64,000 bases of DNA from the NCBI GenBank assembly GCA_964036045.1, contig OZ038381.1, positions 101,747,367-101,811,366 of the forward strand. Reading direction: 5' to 3'. This document shows, piece by piece, positions 50,171 to 62,874 of this stretch. Every line of letters begins with the position of its first letter. The first letter of the stretch is position 1. The notes beneath the pieces are model-generated. The model was not told the DNA's origin. It saw nothing but the letters and a program-made list of their open reading frames with translations, and did no database searches. The stretch comes from Eutreptiella sp. 'Long Island Sound 2002'. Lineage: Eukaryota; Euglenozoa; Euglenophyceae; Eutreptiales; Eutreptiaceae. The position numbers and the translations under genes were made by a program.

Positions 50171-52058
50171 ACCCGCCCACGTGCTGCACTAAAAGAACTG
50201 GGAAGTGGTGTGTCCTTCCTCCCTTTTAGAGACCTTCCCAAAAAGTGTCATCGCCCATAATTTTGTTTCCAACACACGTCTTAGGGTTCGGATTGGGATG
50301 GCACCCTTTGCAAGAGGCTAGAGACAGGATTTCTCACGTCCCACCTTGACTCCCAACACTCCATGCCGCAGACTGGCACTGAGGGCCCTGGCACACCTAA
50401 TACCTTTCGCTAAGCATGCTAATGAGGGCCCCAAACAGGTTCAAACGCGTCATCCATGGCCTTCCAAACCGGCAGAAGAGCCATTCTCTCAAAATGGCCT
50501 GTGCTGATTTTTTCCTCCTAGATCCTTTCCAAAAGAAGATTATTATTATTTCCAAAAGTTTACTGGTGTGGCTGATGGGTTAGGGGAAGGAACGCCGAGA
50601 TCAAGAGGTATTTCCTTCGAAAAACATATCCCTTGCTTCAATACATAGCCTGATTTGTGGCCGCTGTCTCGTGCTTCGGTGGACAACACCATTGCGCTTG
50701 GCAAGATGAAGGCATCGACAAATCATTTGCCTGGCATCCAAATGGGCACTTTGATCAATTAGCAGCATTGCATGGCCTTGGACAAGGTTTGCAGCAACCG
50801 AGTTTCCAATTTTGGATAAAAATCGCTGCTCTCCTGAAATGAGCGGGATTCAGCCCATGCACTAGCACGCTCAAGCTTAATTGCTATCAGCGTCTTGCTC
50901 ACGATGTCAAGAGAAGCCACATGCGCTTTTGAAGCCGCCCTTTTGCGACTTCTGGAGACATTGATGTACAAAACGGGTGGGCGATCTTGATGCTACCCCT
51001 GAGCAAAGCATCGAATCATCGATGCCAGGGAGCATTTCCTGGGTGCCTTGGGAGCATGACAACAGCAGGACAGTTGGGGCTACCCAATCCTGCCGGAGGG
51101 AGCCAAACTATCTGCAGCTGTACTTGCTCATCCTGCCCAAGCTCATGGCCAAGGAGCACCAGCTGTTTTTGTTCTTGGTTGCCTTCATGGCGCACAAGGG
51201 TGTGGATGTGTGGAAGTGAAATTGTAGAAGTCAACAGCAAAATGAAGTGCAAGAAATTGCAGCACTGCAATTTGCCGCAATTTTGAAAGCACTCGAAGAT
51301 GCGGATGGGAAGCATTGCTTGCGACATTTTTACTTAGTCCTCTGCTCAGTCAGCCCTGCTGCAGCAAACTGGATATGCTGTGGTTGCAATGCTAGCCTGC
51401 AGATACTGAGAGCCCAAGGCAAGTGAAGCTGCGGTCTCCAAACACTCGCAAAGACCCCATGCTTGAGACTTCAGTACCTGATGTTTGGCACCGATGTCTG
51501 GAGACACGCATGGTTGTGCTAGCGTGTCAGCGATTGGTCCTAGGACAAAGTATTCATGCACCAAAACATCCTCCAGCGGCCATCAGCCTCAGGCTGTCCC
51601 TGTGACCTGTGCTTTACTGACATCGTTCCTGAGGACAGTACTGGGAAGCTCGGAACTTGCACAGTCAAACAGCGACATTTATCATGGCATCATTTTCGTT
51701 TCTTGACCAAGCCAATCTGCAGGTTCCAACTGCGACGATTTGGACTGCAAAAAATTGAGCCATTCAAGAACACCGGGCAATGAGCTGGTGCATTTGAAAA
51801 ATTTGGACCAATAAACCTCCCCCAATGGGGGTTGTGGCTGGCCTACAACATCCTTTTCCAACAACCTCTTCCAAGTGATGCCCAAAGTAGTGGGAGGCCT
51901 GAAGTTTTTGAAGAAAGGGAGGGGTACTGTCACACTTTGCAAGTCAGCATGGCCTAGCTCAGCCCGCTACTTCGGCGTAAGCGCGGCACCTCTGCAGCAG
52001 AATCTGTGCACCCCACTGCCGCCTCTGGTCCCCTCGCACCTCAAACCCCAAATCCCCA
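50171..52058. other. No gene recognised
   Basis: Short frames on both strands with no recognisable motif. No dense repeats. Confidence 0.4.
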
Positions 52059-52074
52059 TCAGGGCACCTTGGAT

Positions 52075-52304
52075 ACAAGCCGTGCAATTTGCTCGGTGAG
52101 TTCACTGGTGAGCTCTTCCACCTCCTGTGCTGCATCCATTGAGCTGCGTGATGCTGGGCCTCTGGCAGGTCGCCCCTGGGGTTGCCCCTGGGCCTGACCC
52201 TCTGCGCCAGGCGGTAGCGGCGGTATTTGTGGAGGCTTGGTGCCTGCATGCAGCTGAGGGGGTCCTTGAGGTTGGGCTGGGGCAGCGTGACTGGAAGGGC
52301 CTGC
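52075..52304 (-). CDS. Possible exon: Pro/Gln-rich with coiled coil
   Basis: An acceptor (TTGACTGCAG|GCCC) near 52304 opens SSHAAPAQPQGPPQLHAGTK, a Pro/Gln/Gly-rich stretch, then SMDAAQEVEELTSELTEQIA RLVSK, which looks like an amphipathic helix. A donor (TCCAAG|GTGCCC) follows near 52075. The exon looks plausible but no other exon of the gene was recognised. Confidence 0.35.
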
Positions 52305-52310
52305 AGTCAA

Positions 52311-55300
52311 TTTGGGTGCAAGCGAGTGAAAGGGGGGCTATGCAGCAGACTTGAATAAGGTTGGGCACAAGACGCATGATCACAGGCAATTGGATGCGCA
52401 GATAGCAAGAATACCGATCAGCACAAGGGCCAGCCCCTGCAGAAGATGTGCAAACGTGCAGCGCCACACACGCGAGTGCCGGTGACATCCTTAGGGCCCC
52501 TTGTAGGCCGCCAATAGCAAGGCCTCGCGACCCAGGCACTGCCCCCATAGCCATGCATTTCCTCTAACATCCCCCCCCAAACCGTGGTGATACACAGGTG
52601 CCATGGGGGAGCACACAGCCCGACATAGCGCCCAAGAGCGTACCCAATGGCCCTGCTGGCGCCAAGCCAACCTTGTACACCCACAGGCTCCCCAGAAGAA
52701 GGAGGTAAGTGATTGCCCTTGCACCTCCCGCATGGCTCCAGATGCTTTGCTAGAGGCTTTGCAGCCGTGCACACCCTAGCCTCAAGGCTATTCATTCATA
52801 TTCCTTAGTCCAGCAGACGGAAGGTGCCTACACAGGCTACTAGCCAATCAAATCTAGAACCCCGCCCCCTCTCCCCTGGAGGCCCCACATGGCACACCAC
52901 ATGGAGGTCATTGAGAGCAGCTTGGGCTGCCCAGCATGTGGGATGCATTCCCGGGGAGTGCTGCCTACACTGCCAATGCGGTGCAGCCCGCAAAGCAATG
53001 AGGCCGCCATGGCTGCCCAAGAGTGTTTGGAGTGGCACAGCATTCCAGGTCTTGGTGCTTGCTAAGGACACCCTGCCAACACTTCTCTAGCACAGCTTGC
53101 TCAAGGTGGTGCACAAATAAGGCATACCATGCCCACCATATGCTCGGGAAACACCATCTTGGCCAATGGTGGTGATGGCCAACTTTGGTGGGTTTGGCTA
53201 CAAACCCCGCATGGTGCTTCCTCTAGCATCCAAAGTCTACAATCTACGGCAAGCCCCAAATGGCCCACCGGCACATATTCACCCTGTCTTTGGGGGACCC
53301 ACCCACACACCCCTTCCTTGGCAAGGTGGTTGTCTTCTCCATGGCCACCTCGCAACTGCCTTGCATATATGCTGCCATACACGGGAACAGACCCCCTACG
53401 CTTAGGTGGCGTAGTCCGTGTGCGGGTGGTGGCAATGGGCAACACACATATGCCCCGGGTCATTACAGCAAACACCCACCGAAAAAAATGTGAAGCAAAA
53501 AAATGTGAAGCAATAGCATTCGCCAAAATGATAGGGGTAGGAACCAAGATATTTAGGGTAACTTGAATACGGACCAAGGCCTGCGAGGTGGAGGCTAGCT
53601 ATTCAACGCCCTTATGGGAAGGGGTCTGCTTGAGAACCATCGGAGGTCTTACCAATGAAGATTTGCCAAACCAAGGTCATTAGGTAGGCCACGGACCCCG
53701 CGGATTGAGGTGGTGACAGGGCTTCATCAACCCTGATATACCTTGCACTAAATTAGGTTGAGCATTGCACACTACTTTGTCTCTATAGCAACCTTGTCTT
53801 GGAGTGTGATTCATTAGAGTGGATCTGCACAACCACAGGCCCATTGTGTCTTCTGCTTATGTGGGTGGAGATGAGGCCGCGACACTAGATGCACTTTGTG
53901 GCCGTCGCATCTCTAGTGCTATGGTAGGCAGTGCATGCACACCTCTTGCTAAACCTCACCAAGTCTATGGTCCTTTGTAGAGGGCTGTGTGTATAACCCA
54001 TCCCCACCCCCTCCCACCACCAATAGGGGGGCCCAATGTGTAATGATGGTGATCCACGGCACTAAGGCAGCAGTAGAGGTGCACACTTCAAATGTAGCTA
54101 GATAGCTGAGGAAGGCAGTGTGCTTAGGCTCACCATATTGATGGCTGGTTGGCAAGCAAGGTTTGAAATTTCCCGGGTATATTCCACCCAATATGGCAGG
54201 TTGGCCAACAATATTGGTATGTGTCCTCCCGGGCTGTCCACCGAAATCGCCATCCATATGCCACGCCTGGCGGCCCATTGTTAGACGGCTTCTTTTGCTA
54301 AGTGCCCTCCCCGGAAAAGCGTGCTACAGACCAATGGTAGAAAACTGCCCATACACCCCCCCACTTTGCAACACCGTTTTTGCAATTTTGAAAAATTGTG
54401 CAATGGATGCTCACATATGAAAAAGTAGGAGAACACCAAGAGAATACATCATATAGAAAGCTGAACAAACACTATCATTGTGACCACCTTTCGTTACGCA
54501 AACGAGCTTATCCATGTAAGACACGGAGGGTTCAGTGTTTGCAAACATCATGCACTTCTGGTTGACTCCACGTGTATCCACTTCCTGCGTCCAGGGTCCT
54601 AGAGGGGGAAACAATTACCCTATCGAATCACAAAGTTGCATTCATGTACATCAATCAATGAACAATGCACTACCGGACCTGTCAGGGAAGCAAGGAGGGA
54701 AGATACAAGCGTTGTAACGCATACACTGCATACTACAGGTCATGCACTTGCCAGTATACAGGTCATCAAAAGAGGGTTTTTGGTCTTGGAGCGATCTTTG
54801 GCACGCTTTTGCTGAGAAAAATGACTATGGGTACACATAATATTACATGTAATGAAATGGGAATATGCGGCACAAATGGGCAACACAAGACTGAGCGTGG
54901 CACAACAAGGCAACACTAGACGGCACAAACCTGCAACCATGGTTGCGTAGTACTTATGGTGTTGCCCGGGAGGGTACTTGTAAACTTGCACGCGCCAGCG
55001 GAGACAGGTCGGACACAAAAAAAAACCAAAAAAACAACCCCTCAGAAGCGGATCTGATCGGAAAAACGCCCTACACAGCACTTTTTTGGCAAAACATGAA
55101 AAATTCACCCCCAAATCAGCCCCCCCCCCCCCACCCCGGGTACTGTCATGCAAACGGATCTCACTAGCATCTGATATACATTTGTAGCAAGACACAGCGA
55201 AACAATAGGGGACATGTTGGCATGTTGGCACTGCTTGTGCCGATCGGCGGTGTGGGCGGCCACGACGGTGCCCCGCGCGCGGCTACGTGCCCACTTGCGA

Positions 55301-55416
55301 CGCACCATGAAGGGTAAGACCTCTGCACATGTGGGCACGGACGGTCCCCGCCTAGCTGACACATCCCCCCCCCCATCTGGTCCATTGCATGCAGACCTCA
55401 TTGGGCGGCCTCTGTG
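52311..55416. other. No gene recognised
   Basis: Frames of up to 158 residues occur on both strands at 53101-53577, mirror each other, and have no recognisable motif. A C run lies at 55121-55133. The 3' end of the DIRS-like copy 2 must lie somewhere in 54.9-55.4 kb, but no split direct repeat was found there. Confidence 0.4.
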
Positions 55417-57220
55417 TCAGACAAGTACCACCCCAAAGACAGAGCATGCCGCTGGGATAGAGACCAGGCGTTCATAGATGCACCATGCTTCGATTTTTAC
55501 CGCACTCGCACTCCCGTTGTGGCTTGAAAACAACCGACTCAGTGGGTCCGCCGGTTGTAGGGCGGACGGGACCCAAACAAACCGCACGACCATACCCGAC
55601 ACTGCCAACCGCCATACTAGCTCTCGGAGCACCCGCATCTGGCGCTTGAGCCACGTCTTAGCCCTAAGGCCCACTGCTTCGTAACCGGCCGCCGTGCTGT
55701 CGGTAAAAATAGTCACTGCGCGCCATCCAAAGTGGTAAGCCAGGCGCACCACCCACGCCACACTCTGGAGCTCTGCCTCCGGTTGATTGTGGCCTCGGCT
55801 GTTCACCGCACAAGACCGTACACCCCGCTTCGGCAGTACCCCCCCTACCCGATATCCAAACTTGTCCCACGCCGCATCGACAAAAATGGATGGCCCAAAA
55901 CAGTCCGAGCCGGCTATTTCCTTCACGAAGAGCCCACGTGCTAGGTTGAACTTACTATGGGATGGGGGATTCCATGGCTCCGCACATCGCGCCAAAACAG
56001 TGACCAAAGAGTGTAACACCCTCACGGGGGTGGGAAGTCCCAAGTTGCCCCATCTATCGTGGCAATAGGCCCTCGCAAGGAACGGCCCGGAGCCCACACG
56101 GGGACGGACATGCCACTGCAAGAAACCGAGAAGCTTGGGCAGCAGCCTGCTCTTTGGTCGTGGTTCGCACGCAACCCGAACCACGCATGGAACATCTGTA
56201 GGAAAGCCCTAGGGTGCGACCTAATCTCCCTAGCTTCAAGGTCTAACCACTTACCCAAAAACAAATTTCTAGACAGGGTGCAGTGTGGACTTCTTGCTGA
56301 CAATAAACGATGCCGCTTGTAGGGCTGCCACCACCCGGACGGTCACTTCCTGCACCTCCGCTCCCCACCAACAAAAAATCGTCGAGGTAATGTAACAACT
56401 CCATGTGGGGGGGCACCAGGGGTCTCACCGAACCACCCAAAATACGCTGGCAAAAAATGGGCGAAAATTTCCACCCAAACGGCAGCCTATCCAGGGCAAA
56501 GACTTGGCCACCCGGCCGGTCCCGAAAACGGAACGCCGCGCGCATCTCTTGGGGGGGCCGAAAACTCCAAAACGCGTTGGTAAGATCCACGTGGGTGCAA
56601 AAAAGACGCTGGGATCGCAGTGTGGTCGCCAACAGCTGTGCTATTCCCTCCCAAGAAGGCAAATGGAAAGTAGGCGGGTCGCCTATCTGCTCGTTCATTC
56701 CCAAGCACGACAAGATGAGACTGACCTTCTCGCTACTTTTGGGTATGATGAACGGAAAGTAGGAGGGCGGTAATGGGGTCTCGCTAATCACTCCAGAATT
56801 CATCATAGTGGACGCCATCTCTGCCACCCCCGGCCCCACCGATCCGGAGCTTCCATTGGGGTCAGCTTCGACATTGTAATTCAGGGCATCTCGCAAAAAG
56901 GACTCGGGGACCAACTCCCTCCAGAGGCCTTGGGGTATAACGTAGGATCCCATCTTACCCACACCCTTCGCAGCTAGGGTTGGGTCAGTGCGCGTCAACC
57001 GGGGAATTGGGGAAGTGGCTAAGTGCGCTAACCCCTCTCACGCATCCTCCCGCAGCTCAACAAAACTCTGCAAGAGAACGGGTAATGCCTCCTCCAGCAC
57101 GACATCCTCGGCAGTGCTAAAAATCTGCTCCAGAAACATATGGGACCTCTTAAACAGGAGCTCCACAGGGCACGACAATTTACGGGCGATCCACGGCAGA
57201 GATGGCGCCAGGACCTCCAT
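55417..57220 (-). pseudogene. DIRS-like copy 2: RT-RNase H (pol)
   Basis: The order on the minus strand is a linker (57220-57038; SLPWIARKLSCPVELLFKRS), a stop, then RT from 56998: FPFIIPKSSEKVSLILSCLG, FCTHVDLTNAFWSF, LPFGWKFSPIFCQ and HYLDDFLLVG. All are in one orientation. Near 56300 the frame changes into FLGKWLDLEAREIR and again at about 56184 into the RNase H part, with FVDAAW, EAELQS, FTDSTAA and PADPLSRLF. All four acidic RNase H positions are present. Two or three frameshifts and one stop make it a pseudogene. It is a diverged relative, not a recent duplicate, of copy 1. Confidence 0.85.
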
Positions 57221-57496
57221 GAACTAGACAAACAATGGCCTCTCCTCCTTTACAGCCCGAGGTGGCAAGGGTGAGGGTGGGGGGGGGGGCTCCGGTGGGA
57301 GCCTGGAGGGCAGTCCTGGAGAAGAGGGAGAGGGCAGGGGGGAGTCCGGATTTCGATGTGTAGAAGAGGATGAACACGAAAGAGGGGAAAGCAAGGGATC
57401 AGCACTGCCTCCCGGCGTCCTTGGAATTTCGCTGTAAGGCCCGTGGCCTGCTGGACCGTACCCTAGCGCGGCTTCTCATCGCCAGAGGCACGTCGT

Positions 57497-59801
57497 TTAG
57501 GCGGTGGTCAAGCCCCAAGCGCAACTTGCGCTAAGCGGGGCCCAAGAACACAGCGCTGGGTTGTGGAGGGGATTCCGGAGCAGACACCCTCCACTCCAAC
57601 CTGCGGGCCAGCTTGCCCCCCCCTTCAGAATCACTGGGGATGCCCTAACTCTGCGCCTGCCGGGTCGTTCCCGGGTGGTTGGCGGGGCTGCCTGCCGCTT
57701 GCGCTTGCGCCGCCCTGCCCCCCCACTGTGGCTTGACCCCGCTGGTCGCTCCTCGGTGCTGATCCTGAAGGCTGGGCCCGCTGTAACCCCCTTCCCGACT
57801 GGAGGCTCGATGATCCGGACATCCGAGTCAGATGACTCGCAGGAGCTGGAGGCCTCGGACCTTGTAGAAGAACTGTCCGATTCATGGCCACGAGCGCCGC
57901 CGCCGCCGCCCCGCACCACCGTCGCATGCGGCTTAACAGCCACAACGCCAGGTTGTGAGAGAGCAGGAGCAAGGACGGACCCCACGTAACCCAGGGACTC
58001 TTCCACCGTGTCCGCCCCAAACATAGCAGAACCCCAAAGAGATAGGCAATTGACCACCTGAGGCTCCCCGACTCCCGATCCAGGGCATGGCAAGGCCAAC
58101 GACGCCAGCACCCCATGATCAACAAAAGCTGTCGCGTAGCGCATGGTAACCCCAGTAGAAGCCCAACCCCCCGACCATTTAAAGTAGGGCAATCCTGGCT
58201 TTTGGTTCCAACAGGAGGCTGTGCCTCCTCTCCTGAGACTGTGCCATGCATAATCGCTCCACCGCGATCCGCGGAGGAGAGTGGTGGGGCGATCCTCAAG
58301 GACCGCCTCCCCCCTGCTTGAGATCGGTTCGTCGACGGGGAGGCCTTGTCGCTCGCAGTACTCCGGCAGGTAGCCAGCCAAGGACATGCCAAACTTGAAG
58401 AGCGGTCTCCTATGGCAGCCCTCGGGCCGCCCGACCTCATGCGGTAGAAGGACACCCCTCCTGCCTCAAGTACGTTGAAGGGGTGGACTGACGCCGACTC
58501 ACCGACCCTCCAAAAGTAGATGCGGGACAGGATGACAAGGGCCACGAATGCGCGGTCTCTTTCTGAGGCTGCCCGCTGCCACACATGGCGGAGCATCTCG
58601 GGGGTCGCATTGGCCTGCGCCCCTGGCTTGCCCCCCCCCCCCCCCGCGCGATACGCCTGTGGATGGCACCGACAAGGGCCGGGACGATGCATATGTCTTC
58701 AAGGGCGCGGACCGCGGAGAAGATTCCCCGCATCCCCGACGCTGGCCAGCCTTCGTCGGACTTTTCGGAAAGGCACACTGCCAGGACTTCAGCCATTCCC
58801 AGATCCCGGCTCTCCCGCACCTCGACAGCCACCAGTTGACCGATGGTTGATTGATACCTCTGACGGGTGCTGGGGCGCTATGCCTGCACCGCTCTCGCTC
58901 GGATGCCTCCTTCTCCATCGCCTTTGGCTACCTCATCCCACATCTGTTTGGCTTGGCGAAAGGACGTCGCCTCCAAGCCCCACATAATGGTCCCCAACTC
59001 ATTTGGGGACCCTTGGCCGGATGTCGGTAGGTCACCCCGCCGCGGGGAAGGCGCCCCAATTGGGGCGCCTCTGTCGAACTCGAAGAGTCACGACCAGTGG
59101 CGACACTGGAAGTGCCAATGCCTACGCTTGCCCTCCTCGACTCTCGGGGACGTGCACTTGCGGCAGCCCCCACTAGGGGCGGCATTGACTAAGATGTGGT
59201 TGCCGTTAGCTGCCACCCATCGCAGGATCCCCTCTTCGGTAAGGAACCTGACACCCCGGTACACGAAGGCGGCACCCCCCTTTTGTAGGGCCTCGTCCCA
59301 TGGCAACTAGTCCAGGGTCTCTCGCGCCTTGGCGCTCATCTCCTGGGCGTCGAACCTCTTTTGGTATGCTGCCTGGGATCGAAGCATGGTCACCCAGATG
59401 CGATAGGCCAGGGCGTCGCCTGGTGGCGGCTGGGCGTGCACCTCTCCCCCGACATCTGGAGGTTGTGTAGGTGATTGCCTTCGTGTCAGGAATTGCTTGG
59501 GTGCTGCCGAGGATTCCCGCATTCACTGTGGAATATTCTTCCTGCCTAGGAACTCCTCGATGCCACTGAGTGTCAAATCTGGCACCACGCTTTTATACGA
59601 AAGCTTTTGGGCCTCGAGCCGTGCCCTCAGGCCCTCCAGTTCCATTTGCTGCTTCTGTAGTGCCGCTCGGAGCTCGGCTTGGGAGGCATCCTCGGGTACT
59701 AAAGAGGAGGCGGCAGGGGGGGCAGCCATTGCTGGAGCCGCTTCCCCATTACCACCGTGGTTAGGTTCCTGCTGTGGTCCAGAGGGCGAGCGAAACATCA
59801 T
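57497..59801 (-). pseudogene. DIRS-like copy 2: gag-like / tyrosine recombinase
   Basis: It starts MMFRSPSGPQQE at 59801 with a coiled coil (LRAALQKQQMELEGLRARLE). The same frame continues through three stops, TGA (59525-59523), TAG (59309-59307) and TGA (59090-59088), with good similarity to copy 1 throughout (GDALAYRIWVTMLRSQAAYQ; GGCRKCTS; HWHFQCRHWS). The recombinase part is split by frameshifts, one in the C run near 58631-58645. It retains the arginine of FWRVGESASV and the HSLRRGGTA box. The tail is Ser/Glu-rich and then basic. It cannot make an intact protein. Confidence 0.85.
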
Positions 59802-60820
59802 GATCTAGGAATAATTTTTCAAAAGCCTGTAGGAGAGAGCAGTGGGAGGGTCGAGGTGGTAAACCCAGTTTGGGGGACAAAGTGGTGATTCAAGAATGCA
59901 AATCGTATTGTGGAGTATATGTGTGCCAAATATATGCAAGCAGGCATGGGTAGCCAAACAGACATAGGCCTGAGGTGGGGGCATGGCAGCACATACACGA
60001 TAATGGACAACATTGTAACAAACACACGCCCATTTTCCGCAAGGGGATGCAAGAAAAAGGAATACCTCAGAGAATCCAAAAATTCGTTGATCTGTTAGGG
60101 TAGGACCACTACTTCCTACTTTTGCTTGCTCTAGATAACCCGGAGGCTCCTCGGATACGGTTATGCAACCCCTCCAAGGCATCTACTGCCTTCGACTTTA
60201 CCGCCACCGGTTTCGCACTTGCTTCACGGGCTTTAGGTGTGTGCTCCTTTTCCGTATCGGGCTGCTTCCTCTTTTTGGTGGTCATTTTGGCTGTGGTCGT
60301 TCAGCAGCAGGGGACAAATCAGCGTGGTCACCATCCCCGGCACCTTTCTCATCATCATCGGGGGCTACCTGGAGGTCGACTGGTTTGTAGGCACAAATGT
60401 GCTTCTTCCATGCGCCCCAAGGTACAACAAAGAGGGCGTCCAGTTCACATATGTTCCCTTGCAATTGGGACACAAACTTGGAGTGATTAGCATACAACCC
60501 CTGGCATGCGTGTGAGACATTAAGCGTTGTATAGAGGTAGGACATGAGCTAGGCCGCAGCATTCCACCGGTTCTGATATATAGACACCATGTCTCCTCCA
60601 CTTCTTCTTCGGGAATTTCAAAAACACCAAACACGCCGCAGCACCAAGTTGCCAGTGGCAGTGTCACACAAGATGGCCAGTTGCGGTGGTGCACTGCATT
60701 GAAATACGAAATTTTTGTAGTGAGCATGACAACACTGCCCACAGTAGCAGTGCGTTCGTGAACCACGGGGGGGCGACTACAACCGGTACTGATTCGACAT
60801 ACCCCCCAGCTATCTGTCAA
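59802..60820. other. Weak minus-strand coding signs
   Basis: A minus frame (60545-60282) reads GAWKKHICAYKPVDLQVAPD followed by an acidic stretch. Just downstream in another frame is a Lys-rich stretch (TTKKRKQPDTEKEHT; REASAKPVAVKSKAVDALEG). Together they could be the tail of a nuclear protein or transposase, but no domain is recognisable. Confidence 0.25.
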
Positions 60821-60990
60821 AACTCGGGGGGGGGGAGGGGGGGGGGCAGAGTTGGGGGGGGGGTCCGGCCGGGGGGGGGTCCGGCTGGGGGTCGGGGGGG
60901 GTCCTACCAGGGGCCTGGGGGGGGTCCTGCCGGGGGTCGGGGGGGGGTCTGGCCGGGGGTCAGGGGGGCGTCGGATGGGGTGAGGGGGGG
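60821..60990. repeat. G-rich minisatellite
   Basis: GGGGGTCCGGCCGGGGG-like units of about 25-30 bp repeat around six times, with G runs of up to 9. It is likely to form quadruplexes. It directly adjoins the telomere-like tract. Confidence 0.8.
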
Positions 60991-61085
60991 GGGTTAGGGT
61001 TAGAGTTGGGGTTAAGGTAAGGGTTAAGGTTAGCCCTAGGGTTAGGGTTAGGCCTAGGGTTAGGGTTAGGGTTAGGGTTAGGGAT
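60991..61085. repeat. Interstitial telomere-like TTAGGG tract
   Basis: GGGTTAGGGTTA units, some degenerate (GGGTTAAGG, CCTAGGG), end with four perfect TTAGGG repeats at about 61055-61083. Confidence 0.9.
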
Positions 61086-61127
61086 GCTATTAGGGCCTGC
61101 AGCCCTCCTATAGCCCAAATATGAATT

Positions 61128-61332
61128 CTCTACAAAATTTTGAGCATTTTGAGTATAAACACATAGTATGAAAAAAAAAATGGCGCCTTTGGCGCCGGAC
61201 AATTTTCTCTAGGGACACTTGCTGTTGGCCGACCCGGCACCACTATCTTTCAAAACCCGGGGGGGGGGGAGGGGGGGGGGGGCTGGGGGGTGTCGCATAC
61301 AAGGACCGGGCCCGGCCGCCCCCCCGTGTCGT
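61128..61332. repeat. Dispersed GAGTATA/GGCGCC/G-tract repeat, copy 2
   Basis: It matches 49831-50020 in the order of motifs, including GGCGCCTTTGGCGCC and two adjacent G runs separated by a single A. Confidence 0.75.
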
Positions 61333-62598
61333 GAACCCCCTAAATGGAATGTTTAACACCGAGGTCGTACGAAGAGATGGAAACCCAAGACAAGCCTTCA
61401 ATCCCATGAGTATCCTTGATTCGAGCCACGGTACATCGGACGATCGCCGAGCCACCACAAATGGGATAATCTTTGACAACAGGCCCTGATCCAAGGGTGC
61501 ACTTCACTGAAGCCCTCCTCTAGCTCAAGCAGGATATGAATAGGAGACAAGGGAGTAACCGCGGTTGTCTCATTGATTATCCCGCGGAACGATACCACGT
61601 ACAAAGCAATTTAACTGCTAATGAAGGTGGCTGCAAAGTTCGAGAGTACACATACCGATTTGTAGGGGTGACTCGCCAAGGACCGTGGCACGCCCTTCTT
61701 CGGATGTAGTCCTATGGTGCAAAATCTGCGGAAACAAAACCAAGCCAATTGGGGATGTTTAGGCATTTTGGACGAGAATAACACTCTGCACAGTGCTTTT
61801 TTGCTTCAATAGACAAAAATAGGCCTCTTTTCGTGACAATTCGAGGAGTAACACGGTGCGGATACGCAAGGCCCTTGCAGCCTCCAGAATCTCATGCGCA
61901 TTCAACACGATGGTCTTGACTTTGTCAACAAGATTGGGCTCGGCACTAAAAGTTTTGTGGCATGCAACAAACCCATTTGGAAGCTCTTGTATTCCTCATC
62001 ATTCCATATTGGCCACTTGGAGACTGCATCCCATAGCGACTAGTGGGGTCTCTTTCTACCTACGGCCCGGGTTCACACTGATAGCTGTGGATCCCTTGAT
62101 CAGCTTCTGCACTCTGCCCATTTCCAAATCAGTCTCTTCAGACCCCATAGCACAAATGGAGCAAAAAAATGTTTTTTGGGCAGGGGGGCTCAACGAGGCG
62201 AGCGGTTACATAGCATCTTCATACTTTGACTCTCATGAACAAGTTGGTTTACGGTTCGCGGGGTGCAGATAAATGTAGGTCCACATGGGTTGTTTCTTCT
62301 GATTTTTGGTTGCGTTACCAATGCCCCGGATCTTGGCTTTGTCCATATCCGTGTAGCCCACTACTGCCTCCATGTCCTCATCTGTCAACCGCAGAACCGG
62401 TCGGAGACTTGTGCGTAAAGAACAAAAAGTCAGGCCACAAATTTTAAAGTGGTACAACAAGAATGTTCTACACAGTGCTTCTTTGGGCGAACATCGAGAT
62501 TTTAGTGTGAAATTGTGTGAGAAACATAAGGAACGCTCTGCGGAGTGCATTTCTTGTGACAAGGACACCGTGGAGAGGGCGGGCACACCTTCTCCAAG
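61333..62598. other. No gene recognised
   Basis: Short frames on both strands. None has a recognisable motif. Confidence 0.4.
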
Positions 62599-62838
62599 CT
62601 AAAACATTTTGGCTAGTGCTGGTGTCTCGGCATTCATGGCGGCTTCCACTACTTCCATAATGCGTTCTGATGGAAAGGTGGCCCACAGGCGGTTAATAAG
62701 GTCGTCTTTTGGTGCTCTATGCATATGTCGCACGGCGTTCAATGTCGTGCACACAATATGCCAATGACTACAGGTTCGCCTACGTTTGAGCTGGTTTGCG
62801 GGGGGCGACGAATAGGATCTCCTCATGTTTAATGTTTC
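62599..62838 (-). CDS. Possible C-terminal exon, unknown
   Basis: A minus frame from METLNMRRSYSSPPANQL (62838) ends LINRLWATFPSERIMEVVEA, AMNAETPALAKMF and a stop. The composition is protein-like and helical near the end. No family recognised and no partner exon found. Confidence 0.25.
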   Translation of the reverse strand, partial: ETLNMRRSYSSPPANQLKRRRTCSHWHIVCTTLNAVRHMHRAPKDDLINRLWATFPSERIMEVVEAAMNAETPALAKMF

Positions 62839-62874
62839 CATCCTCCAACTTGTCTTGATTTGTACAAAGCTCAC

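Larger units (their letters stand above)
55417..59801 (-). mobile_element. DIRS-like retrotransposon, copy 2 (coding region only)
   Basis: It has the same gene order as copy 1 (gag-recombinase, then RT-RNase H). No terminal or split direct repeats were recognised in 54.9-55.4 kb or 59.8-60.2 kb, so the true ends are unknown or lost. Confidence 0.75.

Noticed and set aside
59088-59801. Alternative genetic code or programmed readthrough to explain in-frame stops
   Set aside because: Across the window TGA, TAG and TAA all interrupt good frames, and the same loci also have frameshifts. The long ORF1 of copy 1 and the aminopeptidase exons use normal stops and have no internal ones. Pseudogene decay explains this better.
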